Below, one piece after another: positions 1 to 11,600 of a DNA stretch of 64,000 nucleotides. The notes below the pieces were generated by a model. It did not search any database, was not told the DNA's origin, and was given only the letters and a program-made list of their open reading frames with translations. This DNA comes from Dipteris shenzhenensis (taxonomy: Eukaryota > Polypodiophyta > Polypodiopsida > Gleicheniales), in assembly GCA_047967505.1 (NCBI GenBank), contig CM106541.1, one strand, 5' to 3'. Made by a program: the position numbers and the translations under genes. Within the stretch, counting starts at the first letter, position 1. Each line of letters starts with the position of its first letter.

Positions 1-1101
1 ATTGTAGTACCAATCAACGATGGTGGCAAAGGACATAGACCTCAAATCTTTGTTGAGTTTTTTATAAAGCGAGAATCTGACATCAAAAATGTCATTTTCG
101 TTCATTATTGAATGGTGAGTTTCAAGAGTCCAAAAATTAAACATAGCTCACTACTGAAACATACACCAGCTGTGGGGTAGCTAAACCCAAATCAGGGTGA
201 TAACCAAGACCCATCTCTAAACCTCCTAACCTGCAGAATCACCAAGCATCAGTGAGGACCCTTTAGAGAGCTGGCGAACTCTCCAACCAGGCCGTGTCCT
301 CAATCGCAACCGTTCTGGCTCATACCACAAGAGTCCACCAACCTAGATGTTCAGCTAGATTAGGCACAGGCCTTTCTTTAGGCCCCAATATCTCAAGGAA
401 ACAATCCACCCAAATGGCACCAGGAAACCCAGCAATAAAAACCATGGAAATACTTTCCCATCGATTTATGAGTGCAATGAGCCCCCTTATTGCAATTTTG
501 TCATAGTGACTTGGAATTGCTGACATTCTCAAATATAACTTTTGATATCAGTCTGCATCTTTGGCCATTAAAAATCCAGCTTTAACCAAAGTCAAGGATG
601 TCTTACATAAGGAATCATGACACTTAAAAATGACAGCTTAACCATCTGATGAACAGCTCGCACACAGAGTTTGCCTGTTTGGAATAAAAGACCATTCGGA
701 ATAGAATACTGATCTAGGATTTCTTTCCTCTTTGGCTTGAACCACCTAATGGCATGCCCCACCCTATAGACCTCAAGCCTCAACAGTTGATTCCATTAAA
801 CAAAATCAAATATTCATTTAAGAGAGAAAGACAAAGTATTGCATGTACGTCATCTGCAACTAATGTAAAGCCAAAAAATCATGTCTCACAACCTACAAGA
901 AAACTCTACATCCTTCATTCGTTTTTCTACTAATCCCTCACGCCTCCTGTCAGCTAGGTAAATGTAGTATGAAGCTTATTCTCGCACACTTCTTGATTCT
1001 CAATATTATTGAGTAATACGTTCAACAGCACTGAAATAATGGTGGACAAAAAAGTTGGCATTTCAATGCTGGACAAATAAACTGACAAGTGTTACATCAC
1101 C
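1..1101. other. Unassigned sequence with ORF-like minus-strand pieces
   Basis: No gene is recognised here. Two minus-strand open stretches (783-592 and 532-320) read on from one another after a frame change and have protein-like composition, for example GHAIRWFKPKRKEIL and HYDKIAIRGLIALINRWES. I could not match them to a family. They could be a decayed transposon ORF, or less likely part of an unrelated gene. The missing 3' exons of the pyruvate kinase gene were looked for here by eye and not found. The rest is AT-rich and shows nothing. Confidence 0.25.
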
Positions 1102-1334
1102 ATATACCTAGATGAATCCAGGAACATTCCCAAACTCAACCTCTAAAAACACAACATAGTACACTTTCAATATCACGAGAGTCACTCATAAGATTGAAAA
1201 CCATAAACTCCATCACACATAGCAGGGACTAGCTACTATGACATCCCCACTTACGTCATCAGCACCCAACAGTGGGTGTAGACCATAGTATAAAAGTATG
1301 CTCTCACACATACAAATCCACACACCCACACATA
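1102..1334 (+). repeat. Dispersed repeat R1, copy 1
   Basis: About 230 bp recur in the same orientation at 19693-19924 with few differences. Both copies start at atatacctagatgaatcc and end in a CA-rich stretch after acacatacaaatcc. Both contain tataaaa or tataaaaa about 40 bp before the end, preceded by a CCCACTGTTGGG-like near palindrome. The TATA-like box suggests part of an LTR or other promoter-bearing element, but no termini or target duplication were found. Confidence 0.6.
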
Positions 1335-1832
1335 CTTGAGCATCCATTTATACAAAGTCTTCGTACTGAGTTTCTATCGGCACTCCGGAGGTGAAGGGCA
1401 AGCTCAGCCATGATGAAGGCTAGCACTAAAGGAGAAGGCTAATCAAAAAGTAGTCCAAATCTCTTCATTCAAGCTACAACTGCTTGTGAAGTCTAAACGA
1501 TTTCATTTTAGTCTCTCCCAAACGAGCATCTAAATATAAATCTAGCTAGTAGGGCAACGCACCATTTAAGATAGAAAGAATTATCGCAATACCAGCATTC
1601 ATATATATAGAGCAAGCGATAGTACACAGGGGGGTTGGGGGGGGGAGAAGAAGAACTTAGTAAGCAACGCTATGCTTATATTCTCATCAGTACCAAAGCA
1701 TAGTGCCATCTGGGTTTTGAAAGATTCCAGAAACTCTTCGGTAAACCCATTGCTTACTAAGCTTTGAAATCGCAACCAAACAACAAAAACTTTGAAAGTG
1801 AAAAGGAAGAAACAAGCAGAAAACTAGAAGAA

Positions 1833-1878
<46 letters not shown>

Positions 1879-2760
1879 TTATATATATATATATACCTTT
1901 GTAAGACTAGAATAAGTCCAATCATACAAATTTAGAATTTTTGTTGTTCTAAAGATCAAAAATCTACAAAGAAAATAAAGGAGAAAATGAAAGAGAAGAA
2001 AAAACAGATAAAAAAAAACTTTTATGAAAAACAAAAGGAAGACATACTTAGCAAGCAAAGCAACACTTATGTCGTCATCAGTGCCCAAGCATAAGCAGCT
2101 ATACTCTAATACCATGCTCTACAATCACCACTGACAACATACAGCGCTGCCATTTACATCACAATTATCTGCGAGTGTCCAACTAAAGAAAGATAGGCAC
2201 CACCATTCAAACCTTCTATCTCATATTATACTATATTTAGATCCAACATGAACCCCCCATGTCCTAACCCTGAAATTTTTTAACTTGTAGAAGAAGCTGA
2301 AAGAAACAATGAGTAATTAGCTAACACAAGAAACAACTATTGAAATCAAAAAACGATTAAATAAAAAAAGGCAACTATGCACACAATAAACATGGCATAA
2401 AGAAAATCATTTCAATGAGAAAATCTTAAAAATTTTGGAAACCATGCAAAAGGGTTAGCTGATTCAAAATAGAGCCAGCTTTGTCACCATCCATCATGCT
2501 GAATCTTTGATCGATTGCCACTGCCCTCAGCCATCAACAATCAATCTAGAAAAGTGTACTCTAAGATGTATCTTGCCTAGATTGTTGCACTAAACATCTG
2601 AACTCCATGAAGAAAAACAGGGTATCATTCTACCAGCTCCTCTTGCCCTCCCTTGCGGTGCAAATTGTTGAAGAGACACTATAACAAGCACTCCTTGAGT
2701 GCACAAGGATGCCTTGCTTAACATAGCAATGCATTATCTGGATCTAAAATAGTAGGTCAT
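1335..2760. other. Non-coding stretch with a (GA)n/(TA)n microsatellite
   Basis: No coding potential is recognised. The only distinctive content is a (GA)n tract at about 1837-1875 followed by (TA)n, and a short G-run at 1630-1645. It lies downstream of the last visible pyruvate kinase exon, so it is probably intronic. Confidence 0.4.
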
Positions 2761-2861
2761 GATAAAGCACTCTTTCTAGAATTCACTATGTGACATTTCG
2801 AAACAAATCTAAACGTGGAATCAAAAGCTTGTTGAAAATTAAACATGAATTTGGGGTCTTA

Positions 2862-3359
2862 GGACCTATTCCCACTACGAGTAAGGTTATGTTAGTGATC
2901 TTAACATAACTGATTCAGTTAAATTAAAGTTAACCTTAACAAGGGAATTGCATTCCCATTGGTAACCCATTATGTTATGCACTAAGTGGTCCTAACAAAA
3001 ACATTCAGGGTATTTTTCATACAAAATGGTTTATCTTATCAATCCAAAGTCCGTCCTTTAAATTTAAGGTCACAATGGATTCTTCTTTTCAAGGCCTTTC
3101 AAACGAATCTTGCTTAAAGTCGCATTCCCACTGCTCACCCGTAAGTTAGCCATTAAATTTTTACATTCCAACTTCTTTCTCTTCATAAAAGTCCTTAAAG
3201 TACCTATTTTGAAGGGTCAAATTTACAAGGATTTTTTAGGGGCCGTTAGGAGATTTAACTTAACTAGAGACTCTAAATGCCGATGGGAATGCACAATTAT
3301 GTGAACATGCTGTTAAGAGCCTTAACTAGTGCTCCCTAACTAGTCGTGGGAATAGGCCC
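2862..3359. mobile_element. Tourist-like (PIF/Harbinger) MITE, copy 1
   Basis: Terminal inverted repeats are ggacctattcccacta on the left and the complement of gtgggaataggccc on the right. TTA flanks both sides (2859-2861 and 3360-3362). A 3-bp TTA target duplication with GGGCC-type ends is characteristic of PIF/Harbinger MITEs. The 498-bp element has no transposase. A 64-codon open stretch inside it is present in both copies but has no recognisable domain. Confidence 0.75.
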
Positions 3360-3896
3360 TTATGCTTTCAATTTTAGCATACCAGAGCCTCAAAAAATCA
3401 TGGATATAGCATTTATGCATCCTTCTTATCTATACACTTCCACCTTCAAAGTAGAAGCTTAGTTATTTGATCACATGCCAGAGTTGACACCAAAAATAGT
3501 GGAGAGGACAAGGAGGCATGGTATGAGCTCGCATTAACCTGCAGTCTCTTTAAGGATATTGCTCATGATAGAGACTGACCATTATTGCTCTCCCACAAGT
3601 TACACCCCCGCACAGCAGACAGGACAGCTTAAAATAGCAGTGACAAATCGCAACTCCTATAACAAACAGACTAAGGTCCGACTGTCTGCTTATATTCAAA
3701 AGTAGGTATTAGAAACAAGAGATCACCCTCCCTCTTTCAATCTACAGTAATACGAGACAGCCACAATGCTTGTACGGGGTTGCTTGCAGGAACGCACTTG
3801 CAACAAATTGCTTCCTCAAACATAATCATTCCACTCTAGATTTGCAGGAACGCACTCGCAGCAAATCGATTCCACAACAATCGTTCTGTTGCCCGC

Positions 3897-3921
3897 GGGG
3901 GGGGGGGGGGGGGGGGGGGGG
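3897..3921 (+). repeat. 25-base G homopolymer in copy 1
   Basis: An uninterrupted run of 25 G follows tgttgcccgc. The equivalent run in the second unit has 21. Confidence 0.95.
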
Positions 3922-4185
3922 TCATTCCGCTTGCTTGCTTCTTACTGGAGTGGTCACTCAAAAGCGGGACAAGATTCCATCCATTTTAGAAACAATTGCC
4001 CCATCTACCCAGAGAAACGTCAAATCAATGATAAAGGCAAATGAAACAATTGCCCCATCTACCCAGAGAAACGTCAAATCAATGATAAAGCACTCTTTCT
4101 AGAATTCACTATGTGACATTTCGAAACAAATCTAAACGTGGAATCAAAAGCTTGTTGAAAATTAAACATGAATTTGGGGTCTTAA

Positions 4186-4683
4186 GGACCTATTCCCACT
4201 ACGAGTAAGGTTATGTTAGTGATCTTAACATAACTGATTCAGTTAAATTAAAGTTAACCTTAACAAGGGAATTGCATTCCCATTGGTAACCCATTATGTT
4301 ATGCACTAAGTGGTCCTAACAAAAACATTCAGGGTATTTTTCATACAAAATGGTTTATCTTATCAATCCAAAGTCCGTCCTTTAAATTTAAGGTCACAAT
4401 GGATTCTTCTTTTCAAGGCCTTTCAAACGAATCTTGCTTAAAGTCGCATTCCCACTGCTCACCCGTAAGTTAGCCATTAAATTTTTACATTCCAACTTCT
4501 TTCTCTTCATAAAAGTCCTTAAAGTACCTATTTTGAAGGGTCAAATTTACAAGGATTTTTTAGGGGCCGTTAGGAGATTTAACTTAACTAGAGACTCTAA
4601 ATGCCGATGGGAATGCACAATTATGTGAACATGCTGTTAAGAGCCTTAACTAGTGCTCCCTAACTAGTCGTGGGAATAGGCCC
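4186..4683. mobile_element. Tourist-like MITE, copy 2 (from the tandem duplication)
   Basis: Same element as at 2862-3359, carried along by the tandem duplication rather than inserted independently, because the flanks match too. One extra A lies at the left TTA (cttaagg instead of cttagg). Confidence 0.75.
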
Positions 4684-5220
4684 TTATGCTTTCAATTTTA
4701 GCATACCAGAGCCTCAAAAAATCATGGATATAGCATTTATGCATCCTTCTTATCTATACACTTCCACCTTCAAAGTAGAAGCTTAGTTATTTGATCACAT
4801 GCCAGAGTTGACACCAAAAATAGTGGAGAGGACAAGGAGGCATGGTATGAGCTCGCATTAACCTGCAGTCTCTTTAAGGATATTGCTCATGATAGAGACT
4901 GACCATTATTGCTCTCCCACAAGTTACACCCCCGCACAGCAGACAGGACAGCTTAAAATAGCAGTGACAAATCACAACTCCTATAACAAACAGACTAAGG
5001 TCCGACTGTCTGCTTATATTCAAAAGTAGGTATTAGAAACAAGAGATCACCCTCCCTCTTTCAATCTACAGTAATACGAGACAGCCACAATGCTTGTACG
5101 GGGTTGCTTGCAGGAACGCACTTGCAACAAATTGCTTCCTCAAACATAATCATTCCACTCTAGATTTGCAGGAACGCACTCGCAGCAAATCGATTCCACA
5201 ACAATCGTTCTGTTGCCCGC

Positions 5221-5241
5221 GGGGGGGGGGGGGGGGGGGGG
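5221..5241 (+). repeat. 21-base G homopolymer in copy 2
   Basis: Counterpart of the G-run at 3897-3921, four bases shorter. Confidence 0.95.
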
Positions 5242-5534
5242 TCATTCCGCTTGCTTGCTTCTTACTGGAGTGGTCACTCAAAAGCGGGACAAGATTCCAT
5301 CCATTTTAGAAACAATTGCCCCATCTACCCAGAGAAACGTCAAATCAATGATAAAGGCAAATGAAAAGATACTAAGCAGTAAGATCCCCTATGTGGATTT
5401 GACTATACAGCAACGAAGAAAAATACCTGGAGGATGGGACCCAGATGCGTAAAAATATCAGCATCGATAAATGAAACGTTTTCTAAGACTAGGCAATATC
5501 ATGTTGGCACAGGCATGGGCAGGCATGACCATAC

Positions 5535-5602
5535 CGTGCAGCTCGTCCAGAAGATGTGAACACTACAATTACTGAGGCTTTTACTTTGATAGCTGCTCGA
5601 AC
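5535..5602 (-). CDS. Pyruvate kinase exon 13
   Basis: Encodes [22 protein letters not shown] plus two bases of the next codon (residues 402-423), part of the C-terminal domain. Acceptor tatag at the top, donor gtatgg at the bottom. It is the last exon visible; the next would begin near the family's (R)LIAKYRP segment, which was not found at lower coordinates. Confidence 0.9.
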
Positions 5603-8600
5603 CTATACAAGGACACACAGAATCAAAATTATATCAAGACCCCACAATGGATCAATACAAATTAACACGTTTTTTATTCCCTTCTAAAAAAATGAAAACA
5701 GCAAAGCACTGATTCCTTGTTTTCTTTCTCTTTGATTATGTCACCTTTTACTAAGGATAAAATCAGATGCTCTCGTCAGCACACCTGTGCTGAGACAATC
5801 TACAAACATTACTCACAAACAGTACTTACTGCAGAAGATGCTATTGATTCGAGATGTGACATCGGCTCACCCACATATTTGACTGTCTTCTTAAAATATA
5901 CTGATTGATTGTAAACCTTCTCTGCCTGCGAAAACCCACATTAAGCATTATCAATGCAAGCAGGAAAATCTACAACATACGCTGTTGCATTGACCTTTAA
6001 CTATTTCAGAAGAGTAAAAAGTATATGAAGGATAAAGCCAATATTGCATGTACTTCACTAGAGAAAAACCAGAAGACAATCGGAATGGCCTAAAGAATTG
6101 TGCAATGGCATACACTACAATGTACAGAAGATAAAGTTTGGAAACACATGCAGCACAATATCTCTGCCCAGCCCTTCCATTCCAGCATACATATCACTGT
6201 GAACCCCGACATAAAGGTGTCAAATTCCACAGGAGGTACCAAAATATGCTCTCTAAACCCAGCATGCCAAAGAGACTCCAATAGTAAAGCACATGTATGG
6301 CCACCCAGAAGATTATTTATTCATTGTTTCACATATTTAAAGTATAAGAGGCCCGTGAAAGTATAACAAACAGTCTTCAGAAGTATGGCACATATATGGC
6401 CAGCCAAACAATTATTTATTCATTGTTTCACATAAAAGGCCAATGAAAGTACAATTATGCAACATTTTGTCAGGGTATTACACCGTTGTTCAATCAACGA
6501 TTCAGAAATCAACAACCTCCCCAATTATGACAGCATGGTCCTTCGTTAGTAACCATGCTCCATGATAACAAATATCACCCAAGCACTTTGGATTCACAAA
6601 CAAGCCAAGCTATGAATGCAAGATTTTCAGTATGATTTAAAATTGCACGCTTATTCCTTAAAAGCTGAGCCCATCCAGCCCTTGTTACCTCTGCACAGAT
6701 TTTCCCAACAGTAGAGATGGTTTCCACAGGGTAGAGACCACGAAGTGTCTCTGCTCCTAAAAGGATAGCATCGGTACCTGAAAGCACCAAGTACAACCAT
6801 TACAAAAGACGACATGAAAAAATGGAGTTCATCAAAGCATAACCATGAAAGGAAGCACACTGAAGATGTCCAGTTAGTAAACAAGGGGTGCATGCCCTGC
6901 ATGGTGATAATCATAGGGGACAGATAAAGTTATCACCATCAAGCACAGCATTTGCCACATCTGTTGCTTCTGCACGGGTGGGACGGGGGGTGTCAGTCAT
7001 GCTGTCAACCACTCGAGTGATGACGGCAGGTTTGCCAGCCATGTTACACTTGTGCACAGCTGCCTTTTGGAACAAAAAGACCTACAGCAGAGGACGCAAA
7101 CTTGGTAATTTGTAAAGCACAAAGGCTCTATTGCCACTGGAACAACCAAGTGAATTAAAGATGAACCAGAAACCAAAAAAAAAATCAAATTTGTATACAT
7201 TTTCATATACCCATAACATTGAAATTTTTGAAAGATAAAGAGTCAATCACCTTTTCAGGAGGAAGATCAATGCCCAAATTTCCACGGGACAGGATGATGC
7301 CATCTGCTTCTTGTAAGATCTCATCAAAGTGCTTGAGGCCCTGTGATAATCAGAAAAGAAGTAAAACCTCAGCTCAATCATGCTGATTCTTTCTTCGAAA
7401 CTGAAAAATCCTTGCATATACTATGTACAGCACTTTCCTCCTAAGATGAAAAGATTCACATATATCCTAATTCCATGGAAACATTCTCAACTTTTTCATG
7501 TCTCCCCCTGCTCCCCCAAAATAACCCTGCTTTCTGGGAAAGAAATACCACAAGGTGAACATGCCAATTTTTCCTCACACCTCATCCAATTCTTTAGAAT
7601 TATGGTATCAACTGTCAATTCAAGATTTCAATGTGGCCTCTCACAGTACATCATCTCCCCCAAGTGGACTGGTGTGTGATGTCCTACAAATCCTCAATCC
7701 ATTCCACAAATTCTGCCCTTATTACACAAATATATCAGTGATCACATGTAGTATCAAAGTAAGAAGGCAGAACTGCCACCAAGATTATATTGCAGTTCTT
7801 CATTCAGGAAGCAGTCCAAGGATTGCCTCTCTTTTCAGACTAGTCATTCCATGGTATCCCATCCCTTGTGAATGGGTAGGATGGTGTTGGTAGTCCAAGA
7901 GGTCAAAAAGCCTTTGCAAACCGCCTCATTAAACGGCCTGGCAAAGATTGGAGCTGTCATGAAAAGAGAAATTACTAATCCGTGATTAGTGGACATTAAA
8001 ACATTAATATATATTATACACCAATAGTGTAACATGTATTTGTATTTATGATGGACACCGACCGATTTGTTACGGTGGTGGATCATCTGAGTAGATAGGA
8101 CTAGTCGAGCTGGAGCCGCTGCTTCAGACAGCATCAAATTTGGACATGTGACACTTATTCTATTAATAAAAATGTGCACACGTGTGTCTAGGTCCTAGGG
8201 GCAATAGGAAGGGAAGGGTGCATTAAGGTGCATTGAATGGTAGATGCATGGGTCATAGGATAAGCGTAGGTGTAAATGGGAAGATTGAACTTGAGTGATC
8301 TCAAGGGATATTAATGAAAGGGTATCACCCTTTCATTGTGACTCTCACGTAGCATTCTCTCTTCACCTTGTATTCATCCGCCATCTGTCACACACCTTGC
8401 ATGTAGGTCGAAATAGAAACAAGTACTCTCACGAGAGCGCTCTTCCCAATTGGAGGGCCAATTGGCATTCAATTCTGCATGCATTGCACACATTTGCATT
8501 CTCGAGAAGTCTGTTTCTTCACATTTGGTATCAGAGAAGCGACGATCCACTACCGAGACGGAAAGAGAAGGAGAAGAAGTGAGCACGAGGGATGACAACA

Positions 8601-11600
8601 ACAAACGCAGTGTGCACAGAGGAGAGCCGCTTGAGAAGGCGGTGTACAGAAGAAAGGTCGCATGTGTGGAGAGGCGGGCGGAAGGAAGGGCGCGGGACAC
8701 ACCCGCACGGAGGTCTGCAGATTCACATGAGACATAGCACTAGACGAAGATGTGAACGGAGTCCTGCAAATCTCCACACATACCAGCCTTGGGCCGACCC
8801 TTGTGCGAAACCCGTGATCTGCTGAATCTCCTTTCACGAAAGCAAGGGGTTGCAATAAAACTTTACATGCTTCTTGCAGACCTTGAAATTTCGGTCCATG
8901 AATCCTGAAATTTGGAACCCTGAGGCAAGGGGTTTCTCTGATTTGTTTGGTCTTTGGACAAGGAACGGGGTGACTCCCCCCTGTGCAAATAGACCCTTAA
9001 ACCGTGAGGAAAAGAGACCCCCCCCCCCCCCCAATTCTCCCCAACGGAAAGTCGGATCGGAACAAGAGGGGGTGGTCCACCCACCAAGTACCCCCGCTAT
9101 AACAGTATCTAGAGCTCCAATCCACTCAAAACAAGTAGCCCAAACGGTGTGTACCAGTTTACAGCATAAAAGCAAGGAAGAAAGACTAAAAAAGAAGGAA
9201 GAAGAGGTCGTTTAAAGTGGTTTTTTGACACAAGTGAAGCGGGAGTCGGATAAGTACCACCAGCTCTACAACACTTGACTTTTGCTGTAAAATAAACCCC
9301 TTTTTTGAAATTACAGCAAGTCATTTTCTCTCTTGTATTACTAAAAGGAAAGAATGGAAGGGAAAGGGATATTTAATAATGAACTTGTCCTTTTTCCTCC
9401 ACTACCAGAAGGAGATAGGGAGAGAACACCATCACCTCCTCTTGAAGAGGATAATGTAGATGAGAGTTACACACATATTGAGTATGATAACCCATGTATA
9501 GAATTACCTTCATCTCTCCTTCAAAAATCTCTTGATAGGGAGTTTTCCTTTAGAAATGAAGGGAGAAACGAGTCCATCCAAAAGCAACGCGCTGAGTTTA
9601 CGCCTTAACTCAAAATCCCATACACAAGGATTATAATCCAAGGGTGAGAGGGAGAGAGGAGTCTCCCATTGATAAGATGGTTTCTCAGCTTGGCCATATG
9701 ATAGAACAGTCCATTATGACCAAATTTGGGACTAATAGATGGGAGTCCGTTTCAAGTTTGCCCTTTTGACGAGGACATTTTGTCTTGCTTTGGCATCTCT
9801 AAACTTGACGATGAGCAGCTTCTCATGTGCCCTCTGCTCGTCCTATCCTATACGTAATTGGTGAGCGAATTCACAACACTAAGAACTCCCAATCAAGATC
9901 CTCGAGGCATCAATAATCTCTGTAGAAGTTAAGTTTTACCAAATGTTGGCGAGGTGCTAGCCACGTCTTTCATGAGCGGAATTGTTTCAAAAATGTATTT
10001 TCAATAATATTTCTCTTATTATGGATCATTTTGGAAAATGGATATAATGCGAGGCTATCAATTAAGTGTCACATGGAGAGACATTGAGAGGGTATGGATA
10101 GAGGTTGGCACAAAGAAATCAAAATATGAATATATTGCCAAGCCATATGGTTGGTATTGTGGGTGATTCCATGTTAACAGTGAACACTATGTTGCTAGTG
10201 AGACTGGTGTTATTGCAACTCAACGCATTTGATGACTGTGTATTTTGATGTTTGTAAATCAAGCATGCTTGTGCTGGGATCGATTGGCATAAATATTCAT
10301 CAATTGATTATTACTAACACAACTAGCAACTTGAGTACAAATGATGAGTTGGATACTACATGGTTGATAAAGCCAATGGGCCAATATTGTAAAAATTGTG
10401 GACAAGGGATACCTCTAGATGTAGTATTATTCGCTCCTTTGGCTTTTCAATAAAAGATTATAAATCCTCTAGATGGGAAGCATGAGCCACAATCTAGAGG
10501 GGCCAAATTGGACCCGATGTCACGTCGCATCACCTCTCTCTTCTGAGTTTTTTTCCCTTTCTTTTGCTCATGATTTCTTGTTCTTAATTTTTAAGATAGG
10601 GTCTAAATTTTTGTTTTGGTTTCAGGATGGACAAGGCATCAAGGCTATACTTCTTGAATCCCTCCAACTGTGGACAAGGGCTACTTCTAGATGTACTATT
10701 ATTGGCTCTTTTGGCTATTCAATAAAAGATTATAAATACTCTAGATGGGAAGCTAGAGCCACCATCTAGAGCATCACCTCTCTCTTTTGTAAATAAATCG
10801 TAGCGGAGCACACACACACACACACACACACACCCCTTTATTGCCGACTGCAAATATCATAAGGGTCTCACGGTATACACGTGGTACTAATGGCATTTAT
10901 GCAAACTTCTTCCCTATCACAAAGACCAATTTGGTTTATGGATGCCAAACGGAACTGCAAGTCCTCCAAAGGGTCCCTATTGCATCAATGGTCTCCCAGT
11001 GTACCAAGTTTTTTCGCTAAGATTCATAATTTAATGCAATGCATTTATATGAAGAGAAATGGTGGTCTTAACAGGCTTTAGAAGCTTTCTCACGGGTTGT
11101 TTAAAAATATTTTCATCTACAAGTTCCATTTTCTCAAATTTTATGCATGCAGAACAAAGAAATAGCTTGGATTTTGCGAATAGCTAAACTCGTCAGAAAA
11201 CCAGAACAGACATGCATATTTTGCGTGTAATCCATAGGGGTACGTCTCCCTCTCATATAGAAGGCTTTGCTGTTTGCTGTAGCTAGTGGTCCACCCCAAG
11301 CTTAAACCCATGGCCCGAAATCGAGTTGCACACGTGATGGGCTCAACTGTCAAAATAGCACAAAGCCATGATACCATGCATTGGCTGCAGTTTTAGGGTG
11401 ATATTTTTGCTCGCTGAGTCAATTCCTTGCATCGTACAGACTCAAGCCGTAGCCTCTGCCTTGTGCTTCCTCGACATGTTGTTTTAGCTAGCTCCCAATC
11501 ATATGTTCTTTTTTTGCGTTCATCATCATTAACAACACGTCCATTTTTCCTTTCAAAATTAAATAAACCAACAGCATACCTCGACATTCTCAATTTTTGC

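Larger units (their letters stand above)
2761..5365 (+). repeat. Near-perfect tandem duplication, about 1.3 kb unit
   Basis: The unit starting gataaagcactctttctag at 2761 starts again at 4084 and runs to about 5365. The copies differ by only a few changes: one extra A beside the MITE, G versus A near 3648/4972, and G-run length (25 versus 21). Between the copies is a 38-bp partial third repeat of the unit end (4046-4083). Each unit carries a complete MITE and a long G-run. Such high identity means either a very recent duplication or an assembly error at the G-run. Confidence 0.9.

Noticed and set aside
3110-3304. 64-codon frame inside the MITE, present in both copies
   Set aside because: Conserved only because the surrounding 1.3 kb was duplicated; too short and without motif.
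1-5534. Remaining C-terminal exons of pyruvate kinase
   Set aside because: Looked for reverse complements of the conserved AKYRP, LSVVIP and C-terminal segments by eye; none found, so they are taken to lie beyond the left edge.
8374-8855. Overlapping open frames of 95-108 codons on both strands
   Set aside because: They lie across an LTR, its primer-binding site and a purine-rich leader, share no motif and overlap each other; shadows of composition.
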